The notes under the pieces: model-generated
The model's database searches: none
Seen by the model: the letters and a program-made list of their open reading frames with translations, nothing else
Told to the model about the DNA's origin: nothing
Translations under genes and position numbers: made by a program
Assembly (NCBI RefSeq): GCF_016107305.1
Contig: NZ_RCVR01000014.1
Span: 62,001 to 126,000, forward strand
From: Roseomonas sp. KE2513
GTDB lineage: Bacteria; Pseudomonadota; Alphaproteobacteria; Acetobacterales; Acetobacteraceae
Reading direction: 5' to 3'
Length of the DNA stretch: 64,000 bases
In this document: positions 8,089 through 15,715 of the stretch, in pieces
Layout of the letters: each line of letters opens with the position of its first letter
Position numbering within the stretch: position 1 is the stretch's first letter

Positions 8089-9897
8089 ATGCTCTCCGAG
8101 CACGGTCACGCCACCATCCTGCACGCCCACCTGTTCGCCGGCCTCGGCGGGGGCGCCCGCGGCTTCAACCGCGCCACCTCGCGGGTGGGTAATCTGTCCG
8201 CCAGCTTCCGCTGCCTCGGTGGCATCGACGTCGACGCCGCGGCGATCCGCGACTTCGGCCGCCTGGCCGGCGTACCGGGCACCTGCATGGACCTGTTCGA
8301 CCGCGAGCAGTACCGCGACTTCCACGGCCAGGAGCCGCCCGCCGGCTGGCGCGAGGCCACCGTGAACGACGTGCGCGCGGCCTTCGGCCACGAGCGCCCG
8401 AACGTCCTGTTCACCTCCCCGCCGTGCAAGGGCTTCTCCGGCCTGCTCTCGGAGACCAAGAGCAAGACAGGGAAGTACCAGGCGCTGAACCGCCTCACCC
8501 TGCGCGGCATCTGGCTGGCGCTGGAAGCCTACCGCGACGACCCGGTGGAGCTGATCCTGCTGGAGAACGTGCCGCGCATCGCATCGCGCGGGCGCGCCCT
8601 GCTGAACCGGATCTCCGGCCTGCTGCGCGCCTACGGCTACGCTGTGGCCGAGACCACTCACGACTGCGGCGAGCTCGGCGGGCTGGCGCAGAGCCGCAAG
8701 CGCTTCCTCCTCGTGGCCCGGCACGCCGCCAAGGTGAAACCGTTCCTGTACGAGCCGCCGAAGCGGTCGCTGCACGGGGTGGGCGACGTGCTGTCGCGGA
8801 TGCCGCTGCCGGGCGACCCGGCGGCGGGGCCGATGCACCGGGTGCCGATGCTGCACTGGGCGACGTGGGTGCGCCTCGCCTTCGTCGAGGCCGGGAGCGA
8901 CTGGCGCTCGCTGGGCAAGCTCGCCGTCGAGGACGGGCTGCTGCGCGACTACGCCCTCGCCCCCTGCGCCGAGTGGCGCGGCGGCGTGCTGGGCGTGAAC
9001 CGCTGGGAAGAGCCCAGCGGCACTGTCGCCGGTCGATCCGGGCCGTCTAATGGCGCCTACAGCGTCGCCGACCCCCGCCGCGCCGACGGCGTGGCCGCCT
9101 TCGGCCAGTATGGCGTGAAGCGCTTCGACCAGCCCTCCCAGGTGGTGATCGGCAAGGCCGCGGTCGGGGCCGGCGGCTTCGCCGTGGCCGACCCGCGCCA
9201 CAACGGCCCGGCCAAACACTCCAACGAGTTCCGCATCGTGCCCTGGGACGGGGCCGGGTGGGCCGTAACCGGCGCCCACGGCACCGGGCAGTGTGTGGCC
9301 GACCCACGCGGCGAGGTGCGCCGCTCGGGGGCGCTGGGGGTGGTGCCCTGGGACGCCACCTCCGGCACCGTGGCCGGCGAGAGCCTGCCGTCGAACGGCA
9401 CTTTCGCGGTCGCCGACCCCCGGCCGCGCCTCAAGCGCGAGAAGGGCGACGACTACTACGGCACCGGGCACTACGGGGTGGTGCCGTGGCAGCAGTCCAC
9501 GGGCGCCGTCAGCGCGGCGGCCGGCTACGACAACGGCCGCTGGAGCGTGGCCGACCCCCGCCCGACGCTGCCGGGGGCCTCGGACCGAGTGGTGGCCCGC
9601 ATCCGGGCGCTGGACGGGACGTGGCATCGTCCCTTCACCACGGCCGAGCTGTGTGCCCTGCAATCGCTGATCGACCCGGAGGAGCAGGCCGAGCTGGACG
9701 GGCTGAGCGATGCCGACTGGCGTGAGCGGATCGGCAACGCCGTGCCGCCGGATGCCGCCCAGGCAATCGCCGAGACGATGGGCCGGACGCTGCTTTTGGC
9801 CTGGTCAGGGGAAGGCTTCATGCTCTCGACCCTGCCGATCTGGGTGCGGCCGATGGCTGTGGCGCTGTCCGTACGCCAGCCGCAGGACGTGGCGTGA
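8089..9897 (+). CDS. DNA (cytosine-5) methyltransferase with a repeat-bearing insert
   Basis: This 602-residue C5-MTase transfers a methyl group from SAM to cytosine in DNA. Motif I is LFAGLGGGARGF (about 15-26), motif IV is SPPCKGFSG with catalytic C113, motif VI is LLENVP (E159-N160-V161), motif VIII is QSRKRFLLVA (from Q201), and motif X is RERIGNAVPPDAAQAIAETM (about 545-564). No restriction endonuclease gene is adjacent, so it is an orphan methyltransferase, as often found on conjugative plasmids for protection in a new host. Between motif VIII and motif X, where the target-recognition domain belongs, there are five tandem units each ending in VADPR (residues 326, 366, 403, 441, 487). 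The recognition site is unknown. A long frame on the other strand is a shadow. Confidence 0.93.
   Translation: MLSEHGHATILHAHLFAGLGGGARGFNRATSRVGNLSASFRCLGGIDVDAAAIRDFGRLAGVPGTCMDLFDREQYRDFHGQEPPAGWREATVNDVRAAFGHERPNVLFTSPPCKGFSGLLSETKSKTGKYQALNRLTLRGIWLALEAYRDDPVELILLENVPRIASRGRALLNRISGLLRAYGYAVAETTHDCGELGGLAQSRKRFLLVARHAAKVKPFLYEPPKRSLHGVGDVLSRMPLPGDPAAGPMHRVPMLHWATWVRLAFVEAGSDWRSLGKLAVEDGLLRDYALAPCAEWRGGVLGVNRWEEPSGTVAGRSGPSNGAYSVADPRRADGVAAFGQYGVKRFDQPSQVVIGKAAVGAGGFAVADPRHNGPAKHSNEFRIVPWDGAGWAVTGAHGTGQCVADPRGEVRRSGALGVVPWDATSGTVAGESLPSNGTFAVADPRPRLKREKGDDYYGTGHYGVVPWQQSTGAVSAAAGYDNGRWSVADPRPTLPGASDRVVARIRALDGTWHRPFTTAELCALQSLIDPEEQAELDGLSDADWRERIGNAVPPDAAQAIAETMGRTLLLAWSGEGFMLSTLPIWVRPMAVALSVRQPQDVA
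8986..9564 (+). repeat. Five degenerate coding repeats (about 37-46 codons each) in the methyltransferase
   Basis: Each unit reads roughly GVxPWDxxSGTVAGxxxPSNGxFxVADPR. The VADPR box begins at 9064, 9184, 9295, 9409 and 9547, giving spacings of 120, 111, 114 and 138 bp, all multiples of three. The units are diverged at DNA level, so this is an old protein repeat rather than a recent expansion. Confidence 0.85.
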
Positions 9898-10054
9898 TGC
9901 AGCTGCACCCGGAAACGCCAGTGCGCCTCCGCCGGTCCTGGCAGGCCTTGCTACACCGCTTCGCAGGCAGGACCGCGCCGAGGATGCGCTTTCAGCAGCC
10001 AGCCTGCCGCGTCCGTGCGATGGTTCGGAGCAGGAGATGCAGAAGGAAACGGGC

Positions 10055-10393
10055 ATGGCAGGCTGGCAGATCACCGTCACGACGCAGACGCCGGAGGAAT
10101 GGAACCGCAACCACGACCGGGACACCATCCTGGCGACCTGGACCACCGGCGCCTCGGGGATCCGCCCGTTCGAGGAGCTACTGAAAACCGGCGATACGGT
10201 GCTGCTCCGGTCCGACGGCTATCCCAGGATCTACAGCGCCAACGCCCGCCATATCCTTCCGGCGGTGCGGGCGGTTCCAGACATGGCCTCCGCCGCGATC
10301 GTGAAGGCCTGGTACGTCACCATGCACCCTTCGGTGATCGACACCTGTCCGCCGGACCAGCGACTGACCATCGTTGCCTGGGACCAGAGCTAG
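10055..10393 (+). CDS. Hypothetical protein, 112 aa
   Basis: Small soluble protein starting MAGWQITVTTQTPEEWNR, no family recognised. ATG at 10055 is preferred because AAGGAAA lies at good spacing; an in-frame ATG at 10037 would add six residues but has its AGGAG too close. The same frame is open back into the methyltransferase end, but that part is a shadow. The motifs LLKTGDTVLLRSDGYPRIYSANARHIL and VKAWYVTMHPSVIDTCPPDQ suggest a compact mixed alpha/beta fold. It lies downstream of the methyltransferase and may share its transcript. Confidence 0.55.
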   Translation: MAGWQITVTTQTPEEWNRNHDRDTILATWTTGASGIRPFEELLKTGDTVLLRSDGYPRIYSANARHILPAVRAVPDMASAAIVKAWYVTMHPSVIDTCPPDQRLTIVAWDQS

Positions 10394-10414
10394 GCGTCGC
10401 GCACAGGTGGCTGA

Positions 10415-10966
10415 TTAGCCACCCGCCGAGCGGATCTTGCCGAGATTGAGTACGCCCTTGGCGCCCCAGCCTTTGGCCCCTGCCGGCACCTCAGGCCGGA
10501 AGTGCTCGTACAGCCGGAAGCCGATCCGGTTCAGTTCCTCCGGCTCCATCGAGCCAGCCAAGTCCTCCATCGCCTGCCTGACGGCGGCGAGATCCTCCTT
10601 GAGAGCCCGCTCGACGTAGCCGGCCGCCGCCTTCGGCGAAGCCGCCTTGTCGTGATCCAGCGCGCGTAGGGCGCCCTTCTCCTCGACCACCGGCACGTCG
10701 CGGCCGAGCAGATGCACGGCCTTCGGCCGCTGCTCCCTCTCACCCTGCTTGCGCACCTCGTCGCGCAGGTCGCCGCCCTCGTGCGCGTCCTCGGCGATGC
10801 CGATGGCCTTGGCCTTCACGCGGGCACTCGACCCGGCCACGGCACGGCCCAGCGTGATCGCCGTCTCGCGGTCATGCCCGAGCCGCTCGGCCACGACCGC
10901 CGCCCACAGCGTCAGCACCGGCGCCCGGTTCACTTTGATCGCCTTTCCGTCCTTCGCCTCGGTCAT
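10415..10966 (-). CDS. Hypothetical protein, 183 aa
   Basis: Soluble, charged protein of unknown function starting MTEAKDGKAIKVNRAPVLTLWAAVVAERLGHDRETAITLGRAVAG. This N-terminal stretch resembles a small conserved domain I have seen on uncharacterised alphaproteobacterial proteins. The C-terminal half is helical with AKEDLAAVRQAMEDLAGSMEPEELNRIGFRLYEHF-like heptads. It is the only minus-strand gene within this block of plus-strand genes, with a separate promoter expected near 11000. The start at 10966 is chosen over a codon 15 bp upstream because of the MTEA beginning; either is possible. Confidence 0.6.
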   Translation of the reverse strand: MTEAKDGKAIKVNRAPVLTLWAAVVAERLGHDRETAITLGRAVAGSSARVKAKAIGIAEDAHEGGDLRDEVRKQGEREQRPKAVHLLGRDVPVVEEKGALRALDHDKAASPKAAAGYVERALKEDLAAVRQAMEDLAGSMEPEELNRIGFRLYEHFRPEVPAGAKGWGAKGVLNLGKIRSAGG

Positions 10967-11095
10967 CCGTCTCCATCCCATCCTTGCAGGCCCTTCAACG
11001 GGTCACGCGCGGGCGGAGATGCACGGTGCCGGGCGATGCCACCTCGGCCGTCGGCCGAGCCGGCGCCTCGCGGCCTCTGGGGCAGAGAAGCCACC

Positions 11096-11590
11096 ATGAA
11101 GATCAAGCTTCGCAAGGTCTCCTACAGCGCCGCCCTGAGCGAGGAGACGAGCAACTTTCACGCCGACATCTGGATCGACGGCAAGAAGGAGGGCTACGCC
11201 CAGAACCATGGAACCGGCGGCGCCACGAACGTGCAGCCCAACGCCCTGCGCGCGCGCCTGGACACCTACGGAAAGACCCTGCCGGAGGTGGACATCGGCA
11301 CACCCACAGGTGGTCCACCCCGCATGATCGTGCAGGACGCCGAGTGGATCGTGGACAAACTCCTGACCGACTGGATCGTGCGCCGCGACCTAAAGCGATC
11401 GCTCCGGAACCGCGCGCTCTACACTCACACGGAGAAGCCAGGGATCTTCCAGACCAAGGTGCTGAAACCCGAGCAGCTGAAGCAGGTGTTGGAGTCGGAG
11501 GACATCAAGGCGAAGTGGAATGTGAAGGCATGGCTCAATACCATGCCAGAAGAGGAGGCCGTCGCGATCTACCGCGATGAAGCGGCCTGA
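11096..11590 (+). CDS. Hypothetical protein, 164 aa
   Basis: Basic soluble protein of unknown function beginning MKIKLRKVSYSAALSEETSNFHADIWIDGKK. The N-terminal half looks like a small beta-sheet domain (DIWIDGKKEGYAQNHGTGGATNVQP); the C-terminal half is helical and basic (VRRDLKRSLRNRALYTHTEKPG). Its charge pattern would suit nucleic-acid binding, but no motif proves that. Expressed alone or with the downstream gene; about 200 bp of GC-rich spacer follows. Confidence 0.65.
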   Translation: MKIKLRKVSYSAALSEETSNFHADIWIDGKKEGYAQNHGTGGATNVQPNALRARLDTYGKTLPEVDIGTPTGGPPRMIVQDAEWIVDKLLTDWIVRRDLKRSLRNRALYTHTEKPGIFQTKVLKPEQLKQVLESEDIKAKWNVKAWLNTMPEEEAVAIYRDEAA

Positions 11591-11788
11591 CACACGCCGG
11601 CACCGACGCCCCACCTCATGCGGCCCAGGTTGGGAGGAAGGGGTTGAGGACCGCTGCCGCACCGCGACGTCCGCCGCAAGGGAAGGCGGCTATCGCCGCC
11701 CGCGCGAGATCGCGCGCCCTTGCCCCGGCCGCCGTCGGCGCGCCCGCCGTGAGGGGTTCAGAGGAACCCTCACGGGAAGGAAAGCGCC
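11591..11788. other. GC-rich spacer with small inverted repeats
   Basis: About 200 bp holding CGCCGCAAGG...AAGGCGGC and GCGCGAGATCGCGCGC self-complementary stretches. The latter is close to a perfect palindrome. No gene is evident and a transcription end is possible. An AAGGAAAG ribosome-binding site precedes the next start. Confidence 0.35.
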
Positions 11789-12301
11789 ATGACCGTTGCC
11801 AGCTTCCAGAACCCGCCACTGCGCGCGGAGAACTTCACCGCTACCAAATTCGATGACGGCGCTGCCAAGGCCGCCTTCGGCAATCAGCTTCTCGCCTTCA
11901 TCGCCGAGGATTTTCTGCGCAAGCGCTTCACACTGAAGTTCTACCGTGTCCTTTCCCAGCGCTTCGGCATGATCGCGCACTACGACGTGCACGGCTTCTG
12001 GGCGGAGTATTTCACCTCCACCGCCGACAAGCTGCGCTTCCTCGAGGAGCTGACCGCGCACCCCTGCTGGGGCGACCCGGCCTTTACCTTCTCCGATCTC
12101 GAGCGCGCGGTAATCGCGCAGCTCCGCTCGGCAGGGCTGGTCGCCCGCCTTCGCGCCACCCTCGCGCGCGAAACCGAGGCGGGCGAGCGCGCCCTGCTGA
12201 ACCGCCTGCAGGCGCGCTACCAGCCCGACAAGCCGCCGGTCGCCGAGTTGTCCCGCCCGCGTGCCGCGGATTGGGCCTCCGACCAGCCGTCGCTGTTCTG
12301 A
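11789..12301 (+). CDS. Hypothetical protein, 170 aa
   Basis: Soluble protein of unknown function (MTVASFQNPPLRAENFTATKFDDGAAKAAFGN). The middle (EDFLRKRFTLKFYRVLSQRFGMIAHYDVHGFWAEYFTS) is aromatic and basic. It is conserved in style with plasmid-borne hypotheticals of alphaproteobacteria. Its stop is only 2 bp before the ATG of the interrupted DpdA-like gene at 12304, so the two form a coupled pair. That coupling suggests a role linked to the DNA-modification gene, as inference only. Confidence 0.65.
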   Translation: MTVASFQNPPLRAENFTATKFDDGAAKAAFGNQLLAFIAEDFLRKRFTLKFYRVLSQRFGMIAHYDVHGFWAEYFTSTADKLRFLEELTAHPCWGDPAFTFSDLERAVIAQLRSAGLVARLRATLARETEAGERALLNRLQARYQPDKPPVAELSRPRAADWASDQPSLF

Positions 12302-12303
12302 CC

Positions 12304-13326
12304 ATGCCGGAGTTCCTGCTCGGCCTGCCGCACCTCGCGGACGGGCCGCTCCTCGCCGCCGCTTGACGCCTGCGGTCGCCGGTGCTGCTCAGCGCCAACG
12401 CCTTCTCGATCTGGCGCCCCGACCGCGCCGGCGTTCGCGACTGGGTGGGCTTTGACCACCGGCCGCTGCGGCGTCTCGCCGGGCTCAATGCCGCCCTGGA
12501 CTCTGCCGGCTTCGGGGCGATGGCCCGCTACGGCTTCTACCCCTGGACCGTGGCCGCCTACATCGAGCTGGCGGCCGCCGCTCCCTGGCGCTGGTTCTCC
12601 GCCATGGACCTCTGCGTCGAGCCGGAGATCGCCCGCGACGACGCCGAGGTGCTGGACCGCATCGCCGGCACGGTACGACTGTACATGCTCTGCCTCCGCG
12701 AGGCGGAGGAGCGCGGCATCTCCGAGCGGCTCGTCCCTGTGGTGCAGGGCTGGCGCCCTGACCACTACCTGCGCTGCCTCGACCGCCTGCCGGGCGTCGA
12801 GCATGCCCCGGTGCTGGGCGTCGGCAGCGTCTGCCGTCGTCAGGTCGGCGGCACCGACGGGGTGCTGCGCGTGGTGGAGACGCTGGATCGGGCACTCGGG
12901 GATGCCCCGGCGAGGCTGCATCTCTACGGGGTGAAGTCCGAGGCCATGCACGCCCTGCGGGACCATCCACGGGTGGCCTCGGTGGACAGCCAGGCTTACG
13001 GCCAGACTGCGCGCCGGGCCGCCTTCGTCGCCGGGCAGAGCAAGACCGACGCCTTCCTCGCCCGGCACATGGTCACTTTTCAGCGCCGCCAGTTGGCCCT
13101 GCTGGCGGAACCGGGGCAGGGGGCGCGCTTCCCTTTCTTCCCGGTTGCCCTGCCAGAGTCCCCGAAGGGTCCGATCGAGGCCCGGGTCGCCGCGGCGGCC
13201 GACGAGTTGCGGACACTGCACGAGGACGGCGAGGTGGACTGGAGCGATCTGGGTCCGATGGCCGCCTTGCACTGGGCCTTCCTGGACGACCTGCCCGATC
13301 CGGAGACGGCGGCCGAAGCCGCCTGA
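12304..13326 (+). pseudogene. DpdA-like TGT-fold transglycosylase gene interrupted by one in-frame TGA
   Basis: The frame runs from ATG 12304 to 13326 with a single stop, TGA at 12364-12366, after 20 codons (MPEFLLGLPHLADGPLLAAA). It then continues in the same frame as RLRSPVLLSANAFSIWRP, so the two parts read as one protein of about 340 residues. Motifs fit the queuine tRNA-ribosyltransferase-like DpdA/DUF7221 group, whose members exchange guanine for 7-deazaguanine bases in DNA: SAMDLCVEPEIARDD, PVVQGWRPDHYLRCLDR, LGVGSVCRR, LHLYGVKSEAM and SVDSQAYGQTARR. TGA could derive from CGA (Arg) by one C-to-T change. A shortened protein could start at GTG 12382 (314 aa), but no ribosome-binding site is seen there. 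No preQ0 synthesis genes or dpdB-K partners lie in the window. Family call is moderate. Confidence 0.6.
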
Positions 13327-13714
13327 CGGGAGGAGGGAAAGGGGAGGAGAGAACACCCGAATGGAGAGGGGGAGATGTCCGAAGGACGAGAGTGGGGAGA
13401 AGTGTGTCGGTTGCCTGCCCGTGCCGGCTGCATCTCCTCGTGGTGCTGCGGTCTGAGCCACGGTGTCGGCCGCTCCTACCCCCGCTTTCCCCGAAGCCGG
13501 GGAAAGCGCCTGCGGTTCGGCATTCTCGGTCAGGGGCCGGGGCCGCGCCGTGCGCGGGGCGATGCCCCGCTGCGTCGCAACCCCAACCCCCTCCCTCACA
13601 TGCCTCAGGGGTAGGACCGCCCGCCACCGCGTCTCCTGTCGACCGCACCCGAGGAGACGCGACCGGCACGGGCCGGAAGCCTCTTCGGGGAGAGAGAATG
13701 AAGAGGACAAGACG
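13327..13714. other. Intergenic region upstream of ssb
   Basis: About 390 bp without a convincing gene. It contains a purine-rich run after 13327 (GGGAGGAGGGAAAGGGGAGG) and C-rich sequence around 13570-13620. Frames open through it are short or are shadows. A promoter for ssb is expected here; AGAGAGAATG and AAGAGGACAAGACG precede the ssb start. Confidence 0.35.
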
Positions 13715-14248
13715 ATGGCTGGTTCGCTCAACAAGGCTTCGCTGATCGGGCGCCTGGGCAACGACCCCGAGGTGCGCAACTTCAGCAACGGCGGACAGGT
13801 GGTGAGCTTCTCCCTCGCCACCAGCGAGAGCTGGAAGGATCGCGAGGGCAACCGCCAGGAGCGGACCGAGTGGCACCGGGTCTGCATCTACACCGATGGC
13901 CTGGGCACCGTCGCCGAGCGCTACCTGAAGAAGGGCAGCCTCATCTACGTCGAGGGCAAGCTGGAAACGCGCAAGTGGGAGCGCGATGGCCAGGACCACT
14001 ACACCACCGAGATCGCGCTCCGCCCGTTCAACGGCACCCTGCAGATGCTTGGCGATCCCGCTGGCTCGGGCAGCCGGGAAGCACGCGGCGAGGCTGGCGC
14101 TTCGGCCGAGGGCGGCGAGCCGTCGGCGCAGGGCAGCACTCGTGGCCGCGGTCGCCAGCGTGCCCGGGCCGGTGCGGCGGCGGGTGCTGGCGGCGGCTCC
14201 GGTTGGGACGCGCCGAAGGCCGACCTGGACGACGACGTGCCGTTCTGA
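13715..14248 (+). CDS. ssb: Single-stranded DNA-binding protein
   Basis: This 177-residue SSB has the OB fold at about 1-110 (NKASLIGRLGNDPEVRNFSNGGQVVSF, TEWHRVCIY, YLKKGSLIYVEGKLETRKW). A long Gly/Ala/Arg-rich linker follows (about 115-165), then the acidic tip DLDDDVPF that recruits replication and repair partners. It protects and organises ssDNA, for example the strand that arrives during conjugation. ATG at 13715 is chosen because the family begins with M-A-G-S-L-N-K; the frame is open upstream but without homology. The neighbours are plasmid orphans, so this is a plasmid-encoded SSB rather than the chromosomal copy. Confidence 0.96.
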   Translation: MAGSLNKASLIGRLGNDPEVRNFSNGGQVVSFSLATSESWKDREGNRQERTEWHRVCIYTDGLGTVAERYLKKGSLIYVEGKLETRKWERDGQDHYTTEIALRPFNGTLQMLGDPAGSGSREARGEAGASAEGGEPSAQGSTRGRGRQRARAGAAAGAGGGSGWDAPKADLDDDVPF

Positions 14249-14354
14249 CGTCCGCGCCCTGGCGCCCTTCGGGGCGCCGGGTGCTCCTCGTTCCTGTCCC
14301 TTCCATCCTACCGGGCGGCCTGACGGCCTGCCCGGCGCGCGAGGATTCCATCCG

Positions 14355-14633
14355 ATGTCCGCCAGTCTGCTCGCCTCTGTGGCCCTGCCGCGCCCGCCGG
14401 CGCTGACCACCATCGTCTTCGAGGCCGTCCACGAGGAGGGCTTCCAAGGCCTCTACGGCCGCTGCCACGTCATGACCGCCTGCCACCCCTACCGCTTCGC
14501 CTCTCGCAGGGCGGCCAGCCGCTTCGCCAACGCCATGTGCGACCGCCACGGCTACGACGGCTACCGCTTGGACACGCCTGGCTTCGTGCCGCCGCCGCTG
14601 CCTGTCTTCGACGACAGCGAAATCCCGTTCTGA
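14355..14633 (+). CDS. Small protein with an SSB-like acidic C-terminal tip
   Basis: A 92-residue orphan starting MSASLLASVALPRPPALTTIVFEAVHEEGFQ. It contains a Cys/His/Arg-rich middle (GRCHVMTACHPYRFASRRAASRF) and ends PPLPVFDDSEIPF. The last eight residues mimic the C-terminal peptide of SSB (consensus D-D-D-I-P-F; the ssb just upstream ends DDDVPF). There is no OB fold. It lies 106 bp after ssb on the same strand. It could bind the same partner proteins as SSB; that is inferred from the tail alone. Confidence 0.6.
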   Translation: MSASLLASVALPRPPALTTIVFEAVHEEGFQGLYGRCHVMTACHPYRFASRRAASRFANAMCDRHGYDGYRLDTPGFVPPPLPVFDDSEIPF

Positions 14634-14643
14634 GGCCGGGGTC

Positions 14644-14913
14644 ATGAGCCGCCATGAGCTTCCCGCGCGTCAGCCAAGGACCGAAGTCACCGTCGGCTGG
14701 GACGCGCCCATGCAAACCTTCTTTGCCCAGGTCGAGAACCTGGACGCTCCCGACGATGCCGACCCTCTTCTGCTCTGGATCAGTCTCGAGCAGCGTGAAA
14801 TCGCCGAGCCGGAGGCCATGATCCTGCCTCTCGCGCCCTATGCCGATCTCACCGTCGATCACCTGGCGGAACTCCGCCGCGATCGCGACGACAGCAATCC
14901 CTGGGAGGCGTGA
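14644..14913 (+). CDS. Hypothetical acidic protein, 89 aa
   Basis: Small acidic protein (MSRHELPARQPRTEVTVGWDAPMQTFFAQVEN...NPWEA) of unknown function. The pattern TEVTVGWDAPMQTFFAQVENLDAPDDADPLLLW is conserved in style with small plasmid proteins that sit near ssb in alphaproteobacterial plasmids. It follows the SSB-tail protein by 10 bp and its stop overlaps the GTG/ATG region of the next gene, so 14355-15314 is probably one operon. Confidence 0.6.
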   Translation: MSRHELPARQPRTEVTVGWDAPMQTFFAQVENLDAPDDADPLLLWISLEQREIAEPEAMILPLAPYADLTVDHLAELRRDRDDSNPWEA

Positions 14914-14915
14914 GG

Positions 14916-15314
14916 ATGCTACGCCAGTACCACGCACAGCGCCGGCAGGGTGGTGACAACCCGCTCGGCGTCGGCACCGTCGCCCTCGGCTCGATCTTCT
15001 ACCTTCAGGATGACGGCTACTGGCGCGCCCGCTTCGGCCACACCGCCGTCTGCCGCACGCCCTGGATCGTCGAGAGCTTCCTCAACGGCCAGTACCACGC
15101 CGCCCGGCGCGATCCCGCGACCGGGCGCTGGCTCAGCGTCTATGCCGCCAATCGCACCGACCTCGCCATGCTGCGTTCCCTGCGCGACGGCCGCCGCCAG
15201 AGCGTCGCGATCCGCCTCCTGCAGCTGCACGAGGACGAGGGCTTCGGACTACCGGACAACCGCTATCCGACCCTGCCCACCCTCTCGCGGGCGGGGCATC
15301 GGCGCGCCGCCTGA
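14916..15314 (+). CDS. Hypothetical protein, 132 aa
   Basis: Soluble protein starting MLRQYHAQRRQGGDNPLGVGTVALGSIFYLQDDGYWRARFGH. A GTG at 14910 overlapping the upstream stop is an alternative start. The N-terminal third reads like a small beta-sheet domain with aromatic residues; the rest is Arg-rich (AANRTDLAMLRSLRDGRRQSVAIRLLQL). No family recognised. It is co-directional and coupled with the preceding 89-residue gene. Confidence 0.6.
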   Translation: MLRQYHAQRRQGGDNPLGVGTVALGSIFYLQDDGYWRARFGHTAVCRTPWIVESFLNGQYHAARRDPATGRWLSVYAANRTDLAMLRSLRDGRRQSVAIRLLQLHEDEGFGLPDNRYPTLPTLSRAGHRRAA

Positions 15315-15468
15315 CAGGCCGCACGCCAGCCCGTCGTCGGTTCGCCGCGTGGCTGGCTCCTTCCACCATTCACACCGAGATCCGCCATGCTTCGCTCGCC
15401 TACAGGGGCAGGCTCGCTCACGCGCGCCCGCTGCCCTTCCCGCTCGTCCGGTCACCGGAGGGCATGAC

Positions 15469-15675
15469 GTGTTCCATCATCCTCCCACCGTCCCGCGGAC
15501 CGCCGAAGCCGGTTGCCTAGCCGAGATCCGCCGCTGGCAATGCGAGGCCGAGCGGTTACGGGAGGGCGCAGATGCCGAGCCGCTGAACGCGGCCCAGAGC
15601 GCCCGCCTCCTGCGCGAGGCCCACGCCGCCGATCGCCGGGCTAGCGCCCGCCTGGAGGCTATTCAGGAACACTGA
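15469..15675 (+). CDS. Small hypothetical protein, 68 aa
   Basis: A GTG-started frame with CGGAGGG eight bases upstream, encoding a short helical, Ala/Arg/Glu-rich protein (AEIRRWQCEAERLREGADAE...HAADRRASARLEAIQEH). The helix is amphipathic and may form a coiled coil. The frame is open further upstream but only as a shadow of the preceding gene. Support is the ribosome-binding site and sensible composition, so confidence is modest. Confidence 0.45.
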   Translation: MFHHPPTVPRTAEAGCLAEIRRWQCEAERLREGADAEPLNAAQSARLLREAHAADRRASARLEAIQEH

Positions 15676-15715
15676 TGGCCCGGATCACGCGATCCGAGCC
15701 ATCTGTTGGACTGGA

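Noticed and set aside
8020-9663. Long minus-strand open frame across the methyltransferase
   Set aside because: Antisense to a gene with all C5-MTase motifs; composition is His/Gly/Arg-rich noise.
12304-13326. Complete Dpd DNA-deazapurine modification/restriction system
   Set aside because: None of dpdB-K or preQ0 synthesis genes are seen nearby; only the DpdA-like gene is present and it is interrupted.
12217-14413. Two long minus-strand open frames over the DpdA-like and ssb region
   Set aside because: Antisense shadows in high-GC DNA with low-complexity Arg/Pro/Ser translation.
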